A stretch of 64,000 nt of DNA from Leptidea sinapis (GCF_905404315.1 NC_066268.1:11756001-11820000); one strand, 5' to 3'. Shown: positions 1-11,691, counted from the first letter of the stretch. The notes: a model not told the origin generated them from the letters alone. Translations and numbers: made by a program.

Positions 1-520
1 CTGGTCTTCTTTATTTGGTTCAAAATAATCCCATACATTACTTTTGGTCGGTGGTGACATTGTTGACTAAATAGTTAGATAGATAAACTATCAATAACGG
101 GAATCACACTGGAAAAATAACGAATTTCGTCATAAAACGATATTTTTTCCTACAATAAAACGTATTACCGGCGTAATATAATAGAAGTTACCCTGTGATC
201 TTATGGATATTAGTCTTAAATAATATAAAGTTTTCTTGTAAACTCTTCTTATTTACACACTGTATCACAATAACATTAAAAATACCTATTTATCTTTATG
301 ATACGATAAGTAGTTCACTTTCACTTCACAACGCAAACAAACACGTATTTATTCACTTCCACTTGCAAGGAAAGGAACAAACAAATGATGCACTAGCGAA
401 AACAAACAAACGTGTCGAATCTTGTCACTAATTTCTTCGCTCCCATTGGTTATTGTCACGTGCGACCGGCACGCGTCAATCACCGGCCCCGCCCAATTTC
501 TTTCTTGTCGCTACTTGTAT
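1..520. other. No gene recognised
   Basis: AT-rich sequence with no coding pattern or recognised repeat. 440-495 is GC-richer. Confidence 0.5.
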
Positions 521-524
521 AATA

Positions 525-645
525 TTCGCATCCGCATGAACATTCGCATTGATTAATGCGGATGCGGAAGCAGATGCAGATGTCCAAAACAATGCGGATG
601 TTCCGCATTTGCGGATGCAGATGCGAATGTTCGCAACATCCCTGC
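525..645. repeat. Imperfect GCGGAT/GCAGAT hexamer repeat
   Basis: Degenerate tandem of GCGGAT, GCAGAT and GCGAAT units interrupted by inverted copies (ATTCGCATCCGCATG near 527-540). The Cys/His-rich minus-strand ORF here is an artefact of the repeat. Confidence 0.7.
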
Positions 646-952
646 TTTGAATAATCCGTGAAATGTGCTGCCAATGAGATGCCTTCGCCGAAATAATTGG
701 TCTTTACCCATTAAGCTTTGCGACCTCGAGGTCATGGCAATCTTACTCATCTTAATATTACATACCATTATGTTTTATTGTCGGTTATTATCTTGCCTTT
801 TTTATGATCATAGCGTAATACGATAAGTGTATGAAAAGGTTGTAAGTCTTAAGTTTGTCGTGGGTTGACACTTAAATTACGGATATTAGCTGATACATTT
901 ACTATGTAGTTGTATAAGTAAGCATCAGTGGATATAACATATCATTTTAACC

Positions 953-1152
953 TTTCAGCTGATGGTAATTGATTCGCCCTGACTAATTATTGTCAGTCAG
1001 GATTCTTGAAAAACCCAAAGATCCTGAGCAGCACTACAGTGGCGCTCATCACCTTGATACATACGATGTTAAGTCTCATTTGCCCAGTAGTTTCAGTAGC
1101 TACGGCGCCCTTCAAGCCGAAACACACTGATGTTTACACATTACAGCTTCAT
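953..1152 (-). mobile_element. Family-B non-LTR 3' end, truncated
   Basis: Carries the family-B core (TCATTTGCCCAGTA, GGCGCCCTTCAAGCCGAAAC) in reverse orientation. Family B is present at least twelve times here; full copies run from GTGGGAGGCTCCTTTGCAC to TTATTTTCATAAAAA. Confidence 0.75.
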
Positions 1153-1159
1153 GGCATTA

Positions 1160-1862
1160 GCTAATGTAATTAATTTATTATTTATTATGATTAAATCATT
1201 TATATATCTAGATAGACGGTGATAGCTCGGAACACATCCATTAAAATAGCGGCGAACTGATAGCCTCTATTTTCAGCAACGCACGCTCACTAAAATAATA
1301 GTGAGTAACGTATCGCGAATAGTAATAAAAAAACCTGGCCTGTTGTCTTGCACCTAACAGTAATTATATATTTTTTGGTGATTTATAAAAGTTTGAAGAT
1401 AGATCTTCATATATATGTCGGAGAATTAGAATATAAAAGTAATATGGCCTGTATGATTATATTCTACTCTGTGTATTGGGCTGAACTGATGGCGAACGTT
1501 ATCTTTCAAAGTGTGTTTGAAGTTGTCACTGTGTACGTCACTGTCGGTGACGTGATTGAAGTTAGTTAGTATTGTCCATCAGTAGAGCGCTCATTGAGAA
1601 GTCGCATTCGTCTTCAAGCTAGCGCCCGCGCCGGTTGTGCGCACTGATCGACTTAAAACATCATGACGGATACCAACACGGTGACGCCCGATTTTAAATC
1701 CAAATAAATCTCCGAGATATATATTGCTGAATTACATTTCTATATTTTATATAGACGTCAATTAAAAGAGGAGACGAGGGCTTATCGCGCTATTTATAAC
1801 CTAGGCCCTAGAGAATCATTAAGAAAAAAAATTCAAAGTATAAACATTTTAACTGTTACCAC
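1160..1862. other. No gene recognised; GC-rich patch at 1575-1700
   Basis: Mostly AT-rich. 1195-1216 resembles the end of the TCTAGATAGAC MITE described at 46579. 1575-1700 is GC-rich with a TCAGT initiator-like word and an ATG at 1663 opening a 14-codon ORF; see findings. Confidence 0.4.
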
Positions 1863-1863
1863 A

Positions 1864-2172
1864 AGTGGGAGGCTCCTTTGCACAGGATTCCGGCTAGATT
1901 ATGGGTACCACATCGGCGCCTATTTCTGCCGTGAAGCAGTAATGTGTAAGCATTACTGTGTCGGTCTGAAGGTCGCCGTAGCTAGTGAAATGACTGGGCA
2001 AATGAGACTTAACATCTTACGTCTCAAGGTGACAAACGCAATTGTAGTGCCGCTCAGAATTTTTGGTGTTTTCAAGAATCTTGAGCGACACTGCATTGTA
2101 ATGGGCAGGGTATATCAATTACCATCAGCTGAACGTGTATGTCGTCTCGTTCCTTCTTTCATAAACAAAAAT
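1864..2172 (+). mobile_element. Family-B non-LTR 3' end
   Basis: Near full-length: starts GTGGGAGGCTCCTTTGCAC, includes TGCCGTGAAGCAGTAATG and ends near CTTTCATAAACAAAAA. Confidence 0.8.
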
Positions 2173-2174
2173 GT

Positions 2175-3435
2175 ATGTGCATTAGCGAATTTGCTAGAAC
2201 CTGTGATCTATTGCGACGTCCGACCAATGACAGCTGGCAGGTAGTGAAACGTCCCGATAACGCGATTAAGATTATCCGACGGCGAGCGCGAGATTCATCA
2301 TTATTAAAAGCGATATAATTACATAACGACTGCACCTATGGCTAAATAAAATACATTCACGTAATTAAAAGCATACAAAATCAACGTGTAAAATAATAAA
2401 TTATGTTTTTGAACCTTAGTTATTTAAATAAAAGGTTAAAGCTCGAGATTATAGGTAGAAATGTGATAAAATTTTCATTTTATTAAGTTTTAATGTGAAA
2501 TATTAGCGCGCACATTAATAAAACTTGATTATTATTGAAAAAGACTATATTACCTATTTTTTGATATTAATATGTCATTACTTCGACTTACGGGATTGTT
2601 GCATTAAACTAAAATAAAGCACCCATTCTTAGTACCTATGGTATATACCTACAATTTATCTGCGGAATGCACAAGTAAAACGTGAAATACTTGGTTGTCT
2701 AAATACATCCAGATTGTTGAATATTATAAACATTATATTTATGATATTTTGTCCCTATTACAAGCAATGATTTACTGTTAATTAATTGGATTACAATAAA
2801 AATTTGATATTAAAACCAAATCGATACAGTAGTATCGATCATACTGTTATAACTTGTCGATTTAATGTCGTAAGAAGAATTTTATATGTAATTTGTAGAT
2901 AAAATCGGAAACTAGATATCATGAGGATTAATTTCATATATAAAACAAATATAATACGTAATTAAAATATTACACTTACGTGATACACAAAACAATAACA
3001 AAACACTTGACACTACAAAAACAAACAAATGACAATTCCGCCCGCAAAGCGATTTTCAATAAATTATTTCTTTAAATTTTTGCTCGGATACTTGATAATT
3101 GATATTAAAGATAAGCCTATTACAATTACTTACCATAGACTCTTAAAAAAGCGTATTTGACAAGCTAATTCACTAATACTACAGATTAAACACAAAATAA
3201 ATACGCAAGTCGACTGGGCCACTCTGGTTGCCTGGACGTTTGACTGTCTAAAGAAAAAAGCCGCTCTAGTTGCGCGGACGTCAAACAACAAACAAACTCG
3301 TTATGTCTACTACACGGTTAGGTCCAGTTAGTAAGTCTTTTGTTGGACGATGTATATGCTTTTACAACATAATACCAGAAAATGTACAAACCATACATGA
3401 GCCCGTTCTTCTCCGTTTTCGGATGGGTATTTGCT
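2175..3435. other. No gene recognised
   Basis: AT-rich non-coding sequence without recognised element. Confidence 0.5.
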
Positions 3436-3590
3436 TTTATATATATAAAAGAGAATGTATGTTTGTATGTAATAATTCCTAAACTATTCGACCGATCTCA
3501 ATGAAATCTTTTGTAATAGATTCGTTGAAGCTCAAGGAAGGTTAACATATATAATTTATATGCCAAAACAATGTTTGCCAGGTCAGCTAG
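3436..3590 (+). mobile_element. Non-autonomous Helitron-like fragment
   Basis: Short element beginning in TATATATAAAAGAGAATG and ending GCCAGGTCAGCTAG followed by T, the Helitron 3' CTAG end with preceding hairpin-like GTTTGCC...GGTC. Confidence 0.6.
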
Positions 3591-3654
3591 TTTTGTATAT
3601 AAATATTTGAATGTCTTACTATGGGAGTACGACACCGTTGTAAACATGATTGCT

Positions 3655-3765
3655 GTTTTTGACCGACTTCAAAAAGGAGGAGGTACTCATTTCGATTGGT
3701 ATTTTTTTTATATATGTACACCGATCACGCTGAGATTTATGACCCGATTTACGTGATTCTTCTAT
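3655..3765 (+). repeat. RTE-like 3' tail repeat (family D)
   Basis: GACCGACTTCAAAAAGGAGG then CATTTCGATTGGTATTTTT and CCGATCACGCTGAGATTTA, a dispersed insect LINE tail. Reverse copies at 31855, 42480 and 60455. Confidence 0.6.
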
Positions 3766-3794
3766 AGTTTGATAGCACATAAAAATAATAGTAT

Positions 3795-3972
3795 TTTATT
3801 AATATTAAAGGTATTGGTTTGCACAAGTTTCTTGCGTCGCTTCTTCTCTCTCAGAGCGCCATTTGTTTCGCAAAGCGGTAGTAGTATCTAGTATATTATA
3901 AATGACATCAAAAAGAATTCTAAAGGAATCAATTTTGAGAAAATAAATGCCTTTTATGCCTTTTAAGTGTTG
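3795..3972 (+). mobile_element. Family-C LINE 3' UTR
   Basis: GTTTCTTGCGTCGCTTCTTC, CAGAGCGCCATTTGTTTCGC, AATAAATGCC; matches the 3' part of the copy at 16575 that carries an RT C-terminus. Confidence 0.7.
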
Positions 3973-4347
3973 TATTAAATTAATCTCTATTGAGTAAATT
4001 TATACTTGTTAGTTTTCTAAGTTGGTTTTTTTTTATCGTAGTTTTTTAAGGAATAAAAACCTACATTAAATAATGACAAAACATTTTTAGCATTGAAATA
4101 TATTGTACGCATTGATATTTCGAACTACACACAGTGATTCCAATTTCTCCTGTGTTTTTATTAGAAGTATGGAATAGCGCTGACTCTCAGACTGTTCGTG
4201 TAAATAATAGAATCTTTAGATTCAGGTTAGTTTTATCAAATCAAATCAAATTATCCATTAAAGAAATCATTTTATAATCAATATGTATATGTCTGTGCTT
4301 GTGTATGTATGTACTGTGTGCTATTAATAGTTATATATGTATAGTAA

Positions 4348-4642
4348 CTAGCTGACCCAGCAAACGTTGTATGGCCGATATTAAAATCGCGATACAAAAG
4401 TAACTGTTGATCGTAGATGGGTGAAAATTTGAAGTTGTTTGTATTTTTTAATGATGACTCATAATGAAACAAATTTAAAAAAAATGTTACAAAAATTAAA
4501 AAAAAAAATTGGCGTGGACCACTCTTAACATTTAGGGGGATGAAAAATAGATGTTGTCCGATTCTCAGACCTCCTCAATATGCACTCAAAATTTCATAAG
4601 AATCGGTCAAGCCGTTTCGAAGGAGCAATTTTATACATTAGA
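4348..4642 (-). mobile_element. Non-autonomous Helitron
   Basis: Reads CTAGCTGACCCAGCAAACG at the left (3' terminus CTAG in reverse) and ends ...ATTAGA (5' TC). Flanked by A and T as expected for Helitrons. Same family at 5077 and 38921. Confidence 0.8.
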
Positions 4643-4894
4643 TACTACCAATACGTAATACAAAAACTTAATTTAATAAATAAACTCCTTTGTGGCTCCG
4701 ATGCGTTTTATATCAACGATTTCCTTAAACTTTCATATTTTGCTAAAATAAACGAATTTGTAAATATAAACATTCTGAAAATTATAAGCATTGTTACAAC
4801 AATAACAATGACAGCCTCATTTCGTTTCCGGTTTACCAAGTACGGGCAAGTGCAGGATGTTAGTATGAAGGGCTGTGTTGTTTGGCGATAATTC

Positions 4895-5020
4895 AATCAG
4901 TGGTGAGGGCTTCCTTCATATGTCCCGTTGGACCGTAACTTGAGGTCACTCAGGTCATGTTCAGAAAACATAAGGTTATGGGTTTGAATCCCGAGTGCTC
5001 TTAAATTAACGACCACACAC
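4895..5020 (+). repeat. Possible tRNA-derived SINE remnant
   Basis: GGGTTTGAATCCC (4979-4991) is a pol III B-box; the 5' part is too diverged to read an A-box. Ends in a CA-rich stretch. Confidence 0.3.
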
Positions 5021-5076
5021 TCACACACACAAACACTACGCTTACATATTTTTGAAATATTACATTTTATAGGAAA

Positions 5077-5390
5077 CTAGCTGACCCAGCAAACGTTGTA
5101 TTGCCGATATTAAAATTGCGATACACAAGTAACTGTTGATCGTAGATGGGTGAAAATTTGAAGTTGTGTGTATTTTTTAATGCTGACTCATAATCAAACA
5201 AATTTAAAAAAAATGTAAAAAAAATTTAAAAAAAAATCGTGTAACCCTTAATATTTAGGGGGATGAAAAATAGATGTTGTCCGATTCTCAGACCTACCCA
5301 ATATGCACTCAAAATTTTGTGAGAATCGGTCAAGCCGTTTCGGAGGAGTTCAATGTTTAACACCATGACACGAGAATTTTATATATTAGA
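5077..5390 (-). mobile_element. Non-autonomous Helitron
   Basis: Second copy of the CTAGCTGACCCAGCAAACG family, 5' end TCTAATATATAAAATTCTCG in reverse; carries the family phrase GTCAAGCCGTTTCGGAGGAG. Confidence 0.85.
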
Positions 5391-5650
5391 TATAGCTTAA
5401 GCAGGTAATAGGGGAGCCATAATACATCCACTCCCACTCAACACCTTAGGGAGGAGGGGATGGCTGAAAAAAAGCGCTGCATGGAAACATAAATCCATGA
5501 TTCCATTTCAGGTGAAAATGAGCCTTTTCCTTTTGTCTTTTTTATCGCGTTGCCTAATTATTCACTTTATTTTTGTAATGTATGGCAATAAATAATTGAT
5601 TTATATAAATTCATATCTCTTCGTACACAAATACTCAGTTTTATTTCAAA
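5391..5650. other. Unexplained stretch
   Basis: No coding pattern; includes a pyrimidine/purine-biased patch GGGAGGAGGGGATGG near 5449. Confidence 0.4.
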
Positions 5651-5654
5651 AGTA

Positions 5655-6030
5655 TTTGTCAAATTAATGCGATAGCAAGCGTCCTGATGGAATGACCTTT
5701 GTGCCTTGGGCATAGGGAAGGATGCTTGAGTGGGACGCGTTGACAGTCTGGCTCCATTTCATGTCCAATTCCACGCTACTTAGTTGGTGCGGGGACTGCC
5801 GGAGACAGCAAATATTGCAAATATGTCGTAGCGAGTCTTATATTTTTGGTCGGTTTGCTGTTGAGATCAAATATCTCGCTCGTGGGGTCCAGAGGTAGAA
5901 CAGCGCTGTCAGCCATTTCGGCCAACGGAGCAGTGGGGCGTAAATCAGCCGAGTGTCTATTGAGCAAGTTGCTCACAAGTTTCATTCGCACTTTTTCAAC
6001 ACACATGCGAGGAAAATCAAACATATTGTA
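5655..6030 (+). pseudogene. Degenerate non-LTR retrotransposon polyprotein C-terminus
   Basis: Frame pieces KRPDGMTFVPWA, EWDALTVW and, after a frameshift, ESYIFGRFAVEIKYLA match the C-terminal block (RPDGMTLVPW..G..L.WD.T..DTLA / YIFVPFGVETLGPWG) of a known LINE protein type. At least two stops and a frameshift. The long ORFs on either strand here are shadows. A related copy lies at 49536-49940. Confidence 0.65.
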
Positions 6031-6111
6031 TAGATAAATCGTTCAAACAAAATATGAAAGTAATGGGAAATTTGCTAGCAATTTTTTTTGCACGCGCCAA
6101 ATCAAAGGTTA

Positions 6112-7076
6112 GGGTAGGGCGGGGCTAGTTGAGCATAGGGGCAAGTTGGGCAATCAAAATATCTCGGAAGCTATACACCGCACGCAGAAACATTAAATAG
6201 CGAAAAGAAAGCGTCAAGAGAGAAAAATTTATCGCACGACCACCAGTGGTAGCACGTCGATCGAGTAAAGTACATGGCCGCATTATTTATTTCGACAACA
6301 AAGAGTAAAATAGTTGTAATCAGTAATATTTCGTCTGAAATAGTCAGATTTCATTTGTTTTCAATCGGTAGGTGTTATACAATGATAAAATTATTCTAGT
6401 TTTGATACATATAAAGGTTCTGCGTATAATTCTAACAGATTGTTCATAATCTCACCTTTGTCTTAAAATTTCGGGGTGGGGCTAGTTGAGCTATAGTTGC
6501 TCAACAAACATGGATTCAGTGTATCAGATATTTGGAATGTGGATGAGACAGGAGTGTCCACTGTGCTGAAGCCAAAAAAGATTGTAGCTGGGAAGTTTAA
6601 AGTTTATCAGGCGAGAAACATGCATACAATGTCAAGTTTGCAGAAAATGGGCTCATACAAAATGTAAGCCTGGTGCTGGTCTTACTATCGTTTGTGTCAA
6701 TTGCAACAATGACATGAGTTCATTATTCGAATAATTTAGTTTTGTCGTTTTTCCCATAAAAATAATAAATAAAAGATGATTGTCAAAAACAAACTTGATT
6801 TCGTGTTTATTTAACATTGAATCCATCTGAGTGCGCAATTTGCCCCATATCGTTGCTCAACTTACCTCACCCATGGGGTATGTTGAGCAAACATGACTTT
6901 CGGTATTTAAAGAGCTCTAGCGCTTAATCTCAACTAGCTAGAAATAATTACTATGGACACTTTTGCTAAGGGATATATTAGTAATTGATCAGTATGCAGA
7001 ACAAGACATTAAGAGTTATCGTTGAGGAGCTATAGCCGCTCAAGTGAAAAATTGCTCAACTAGCCTCGCCCTACCC
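6112..7076 (+). mobile_element. Deleted pogo-like DNA transposon with zinc-finger tail
   Basis: TIRs GGGTAGGGCGGGGCTAGTTG at the left and its near-perfect complement at the right, flanked by TA on both sides (6110-6111, 7077-7078); 965 bp. Inside, 6525-6610 reads DIWNVDETGVSTVLKPKK, the first catalytic Asp block of pogo/Jerky-type DDE transposases. After an apparent deletion, 6629-6736 reads IQCQVCRKWAHTKC then IVCVNCNND and a stop: a C-terminal C..C.KWAH..C...C..C finger known from lepidopteran members. Non-functional. Confidence 0.75.
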
Positions 7077-7079
7077 TAC

Positions 7080-7655
7080 ATATAGCCGTACAGCCTACTT
7101 CAAAATTATAATTTTAGTGATTAAGAGCATACTTTTTTATAGCAAATTATTGTGAATTATAAATTTGATAGTAATAAATGTGTTTTCGTCTTTATAGGGA
7201 CACATTTATTTATTCCAAAAATATTAATGGATTTTACGCGGAATAAAGCCTATTTATTGTTATAAAAAATACGGGTTGTTCTCCGGGAGTGCCGGCAGAA
7301 GAGAAAACTTGAACATTAACGTTGTGCATTTTTTAATATTTTGGAATGGTTAGGGAATATTTTCGCACGAATTGATTTATTTATCAGTATAAATGTACTA
7401 GCATTTATGTGGTTAAATGCAATATTCATTTATTGCGCTATCGTACACAAAAATTTGAATTTAAATTACTTATAAAATTTAATATTTCAGAACTATAACA
7501 ATTATTTTAGATTAAAAAGTTTATCACTCAGAAAAATTAGCTTATTTTCATAATTTCAACGAACGTCTTACCAATTTTCGATCAGGCCACGTGTCCTGAC
7601 ACGAGTTAATTTTTTTATGTGTTCTGTGCTCAACGCCGCTAAAGAAGTTATTTCT
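7080..7655. other. No gene recognised
   Basis: AT-rich; no recognised element. Confidence 0.5.
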
Positions 7656-7660
7656 CTATA

Positions 7661-8269
7661 ATAATTTTGTGCGATGGACAATGCGACATATCATTGAATA
7701 TGGTCCGGATACGGTACCGGACCGCGTCCGATGTTTCGGCCGTACCAAGTGCGACCATGTGTTTAGGCTATTACATTTTCCTGCATGGGAACACTATGCT
7801 CTTTATGCGGACACTGCAATTACTCGCTTGGAAGATAACATCAACATTATAAAGAGATCGTTGTGTACTAGTTTTGGGAAGGACAATAATGGTATTCATT
7901 AAGTAAAGTTCAATGTCGGGGTTAACTTTGGGGTCACATCGGTCTAAGCACATGGTCGAATTTTGGACGTCCGGACCATCGGACCAGTGGGCGTCGTACT
8001 CATTACAGTCAGGACGGTAATAATAATAATTTTGTGCGATTGACAATGCACAATATTATCTAATCACGTCCGATGGCTCGACCATGTGTTTAGGGTATTA
8101 CATTTTCCAGCATGGAAACATTCGTATAACGAATACGGACATTGCAATTACTCGCTTGGAAGATTACATCAACATCATAAAGAGATCGTTGTGTACTAGT
8201 TTTGGGAAGGACAATAATGGTATTCATTAAGTAAAGTTCAATGTCGGGGTTAACTATGGGGTCACATCG
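7661..8269. repeat. Two direct copies of an unrecognised 245-280 bp sequence
   Basis: Copies at 7661-7941 and 8026-8269 start ATAATTTTGTGCGAT and end GGGGTCACATCG. The second lacks about 37 bp near its start. The 3' 100 bp are almost identical. Confidence 0.8.
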
Positions 8270-8411
8270 ATGGAAGTTACAACAAAGACGAGATCCGATG
8301 GATAACAAAAAATAGATCCTTTGATGCTCGGGTCATTGAACTCTGTTGATTGTTGTTTTTTAGTTTTTTTGGACACAACAGCTGATTGGCTGACAGGATG
8401 GTTAAGCTTTT

Positions 8412-8640
8412 TTTATGATAATATGAGACGAGACGAGCAGGACGTTCAGCTGATGGTAATTGATACGCTCTGCCCATTACAATGCTGTGCCGCTCAAAAT
8501 TATGGAAACACCCAAAAATTCTGAGCGGTACTACAACTGCGCTCGTCACCTTGAGACAAAAGATGTTAAGTCTCATTTGCCCAGGAATTTCACTAGCTAC
8601 GGCGCCCTTCGGATCGAAACAATAATGCTTACACATATAA
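8412..8640 (-). mobile_element. Family-B non-LTR 3' end, truncated
   Basis: Starts at the polyA side (TTTTTATGATAATATGAGACG) and carries GACGTTCAGCTGATGGTAAT and CATTTGCCCAGGAATTTCAC. Confidence 0.8.
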
Positions 8641-8789
8641 ATTAATTTATAAATTGTTTTTTTTTTATTAATAATATTTAAGTAGCATTGTGTAAGGGCC
8701 GATGATCACTTTCTATTAGGTGATCAGGTGACAAGTATGTAAGTCTATCCACCTCTTCTATAAAAATATAAATTAATCTTATAGATTCA

Positions 8790-9122
8790 GAGATTTTACG
8801 AATGAGGAGGACAAACGAGCGTACGGGTCACCTGATGTTAAGTGATCACCGCCGCCCACATTATCTTGCAACACCAGAGGAAGGTGTACGCGCTTTTTTT
8901 GGGTACCAATGTCGTATCATCCCTAAAACACCGCACAAGGAAGCTCATTCTGAGGCTTGATTGTATGTGGAAGAAAGTTCCTTGAAAACCGCACTGTGGA
9001 CGGACGCCACACATCCAGATGATATCCTAATTTGTGACGTATCGTGTGAAAGTGGAACTCGACGGCAAGAATCAGCTCTCCGGAAAACTCCCCGTGATAA
9101 ATGCGGTAGAAGACACACTAAA
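8790..9122 (-). mobile_element. Family-A LINE 3' end (Jockey/CR1-type RT C-terminus)
   Basis: GAGGACAAACGAGCGTACGG at the 3' side, then coding traces equivalent to the clean copy at 43190-43733. Truncated at GTAGAAGACACA. Confidence 0.8.
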
Positions 9123-9124
9123 CC

Positions 9125-9900
9125 ATATCCTAGTAAAACCATCTTCAATTACACAAATAGCCAATATTATGTATTTAAATTTAACAATATAATGCCTAAA
9201 TGTAAAGTTAACTCTCTTTTAAATGATGCGATGTTTTTATTTATTTATGTAAGGCCATTCCCCTAGCGATTAGCGTATTCGGACAATGCGTCACGTCAAC
9301 GAAGCGGTCTCTCGATAAATGATTCCCGTTCCAGACGTATATATACGCGGGTCAGATTGTAGGGCACAGGCCGTACCGGTTCCGATGCAGAAAAGAGGCA
9401 GGGCTGTCAACCAAAATTTTTTATTAAACAAATAAAAATATTGTTAATATAACATTTACATTATACCGGAAGTATACTTAAATTCATGAGATCCGCAAAA
9501 GAGTCGCGGGGCAAGGGTGTACGGTAAAAAAAAATATTTCACACTATAGGGTACTACTGATAGGTATAGGATAGGATAGTTTTTAAATATAAACATCATT
9601 TTTGAATTATTAGATATTATTTAAGATTAGTATTTTACTAAAACCTCAAAAGTTAATTCTCTACTCAATTTTTAAATGTTACCACAAATTGATGAATTAA
9701 TATTATGTGGTGCTTACGTGAAATGCTTATGAACCTTTATCCGCTCATGCTTTAATTTTTACGTGGTTAAACGGTTAAAATACAACCACTCAATTAAACA
9801 AAGGTTTAGTAGAAATATAATATGTTCTGAAACCCACTAGAAACTACAAAAAACACATCAGAAAATTTATCAAATACTCATACCTATATAAACATATTTA
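9125..9900. other. No gene recognised; GC-rich patch at 9250-9420
   Basis: 9250-9420 is GC-richer with ACGTATATATACGCGG, but has no long ORF and no known element visible. Confidence 0.4.
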
Positions 9901-9904
9901 TTTA

Positions 9905-10162
9905 CGTTAGAAAGGGGGAAATAGCATGTTAGATTTCGAACTCCGGATGCAGCCACCACTAAAGCTGGTACCATCCTCTACATTCACGTACAATAAAACT
10001 GCGGAATGGGTTTCTGTGTGCTTCTGATTGTGCATCCAGGTCGATATGAGGAAAAGGTAATGCTCTTGTGATTCCCGTGGTGCAGCAAAAGACATGAAGC
10101 GCCGGTAATTACTTGCTTATTATCAGGTAATCCACAGGCCTTTATCATCCCATTAAATAAAA
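9905..10162 (+). mobile_element. LINE 3' end, other family
   Basis: Coding-like text ending CACAGGCCTTTATCATCCCA then TTAAATAAAAAAAA. The layout (TGCTCTTGTGATTCCCGTGG, then poly-A) matches non-LTR ends. Confidence 0.5.
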
Positions 10163-10329
10163 AAAAATGATGACTTCAGACTTATGCATGAGGAACAGGG
10201 ATTTGGTATTCCGGAAAAAAATTGAATAAAATATCGCGTGTATGTTTCCACTAACTATTAGGCCAGCGCACTCAGTAAACGATTTACTATACAAAATACA
10301 ATATTTAATTAAATCCGACTGGTAGAATC

Positions 10330-10910
10330 AGAGATAAAAGCAACTGAAAATCGGGATATTCTGGAGTGCCCTGGCGTCTACGAAATTCCCTATGAGTGCA
10401 ACAAAAGCGACATTGGAGAAATGGGACTGAACATGAAACTTTACTCACCGAGCACATCTGAAGTGTACGCAAAATGAATAGCTACACCTCAGTGGTGGCA
10501 GAGACTGCCCTCAACTCACATTATATTTGGTTCGATGAGCTATAAGATCTTTGTGTCTCACAAGCTATTGGGAGCCATTGAAATCGACGAGCGACATAGA
10601 GACAGGGTCAAGATAAGACTCTGCCACCTTCCTGGCAACCCTTGTTAACCCAATAATAATATTATAGTGGAAATTAAAAGAACATTTTATGCACACGTGA
10701 AAGCCAATAGTGACACAAATGATAAAGTCGGCGCACTCCGCGTCTATTAAGTCGCGCAACACGAGCCCGAATACGTAGTCTGAGACGAGACGTTACCGGA
10801 AACTCACTCCACTCACCCTGACGAAGGACCTCCGAATAGTCCAAAACAAGTCAGTACAAACACCGATGAATCGAGAGTAAAGACGATTTGAATAAATAAA
10901 GAGATATTTT
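10330..10910 (+). pseudogene. Penelope-like retroelement remnant with GIY-YIG domain
   Basis: 10365-10425 reads CPGVYEIPYECNKSDIGEMG, the GIY-YIG endonuclease start of Penelope-like elements (GVYEIPC.C....YIGETGR). In another frame ETALNSHYIWFDE follows (AEHALN..H.I.F.ET). Downstream 10800-10870 has the CCTGACGAAGGACC...CAAAAC layout seen in Penelope tails. Several frameshifts and stops; dead. Confidence 0.6.
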
Positions 10911-10914
10911 TTTT

Positions 10915-11690
10915 AAAAGACTCCAGTTTTTATTAGTACAGACAAGTGGCAACCCTACATAATTATTCAGAATCTGTAAACAGCCACGTCTCATTGATTG
11001 ATAAGCACTCGATAGAGTTATAATTGAGACAAGAGCAGACTGAGTCAGTCGTCACATACTTAACTAGTCTGGCCATTATAATTATTACAACTTATAAACT
11101 TCTGATATTTGTTTGTTGAATTCAACTTTCCAACACGTTTATTGCGTCAGAAAATACGATCAATTTCCCCCATTTCACATGTTTTAGTTTAATATTACAA
11201 TAATGGAGTAGGGTGTTAAAAAACAGAATTGCAATGATTGCTTTGCACAAAGTGGGTTTCGCGAGGAATGAAGATTTCAGCTAGGACTCTTTCGCGTATC
11301 ACCAAAGAAGACTTGTAGGTTGGTGCTTATTGTCGATATACATGACATGCCCTAATCAATAGAAGTTAAAGAGAGCAGCACGATCAAAATGCTTGCTATT
11401 CTGATACGCGGTATAAAAGTACAGTGTCTTTGCCTGTTATTGGATGTACCTATATGTATAGCTTTCTAAGAAATGTAATTAATTTAAGACTATGTGTCCT
11501 TTATGCTAACCACGAATTTAAACCACACCCCTTAAATTTGTAACAAAATAATTGACTCAGAAAGGACAGTGTCTATCAAGTTTGACTAATATTGTAAAGA
11601 GATAAGGTTTGTGAGTTTGTAGGTGGTAATCTCTGGACCTACTGAACCGATTTTGAAAATTCTGTTACCAATACAAAGCCACATTTACCA
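10915..11690. other. No gene recognised
   Basis: Low coding potential, no element identified. Confidence 0.45.
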
Positions 11691-11691
11691 G

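Noticed and set aside
480..674. Cys-rich minus-strand ORF that looks like an EGF-type exon
   Set aside because: The cysteines come from the GCGGAT hexamer repeat; there is no laminin spacing and no good splice sites.
5776..6024. 82-codon minus-strand ORF
   Set aside because: Antisense to the degenerate LINE protein end readable on the plus strand.
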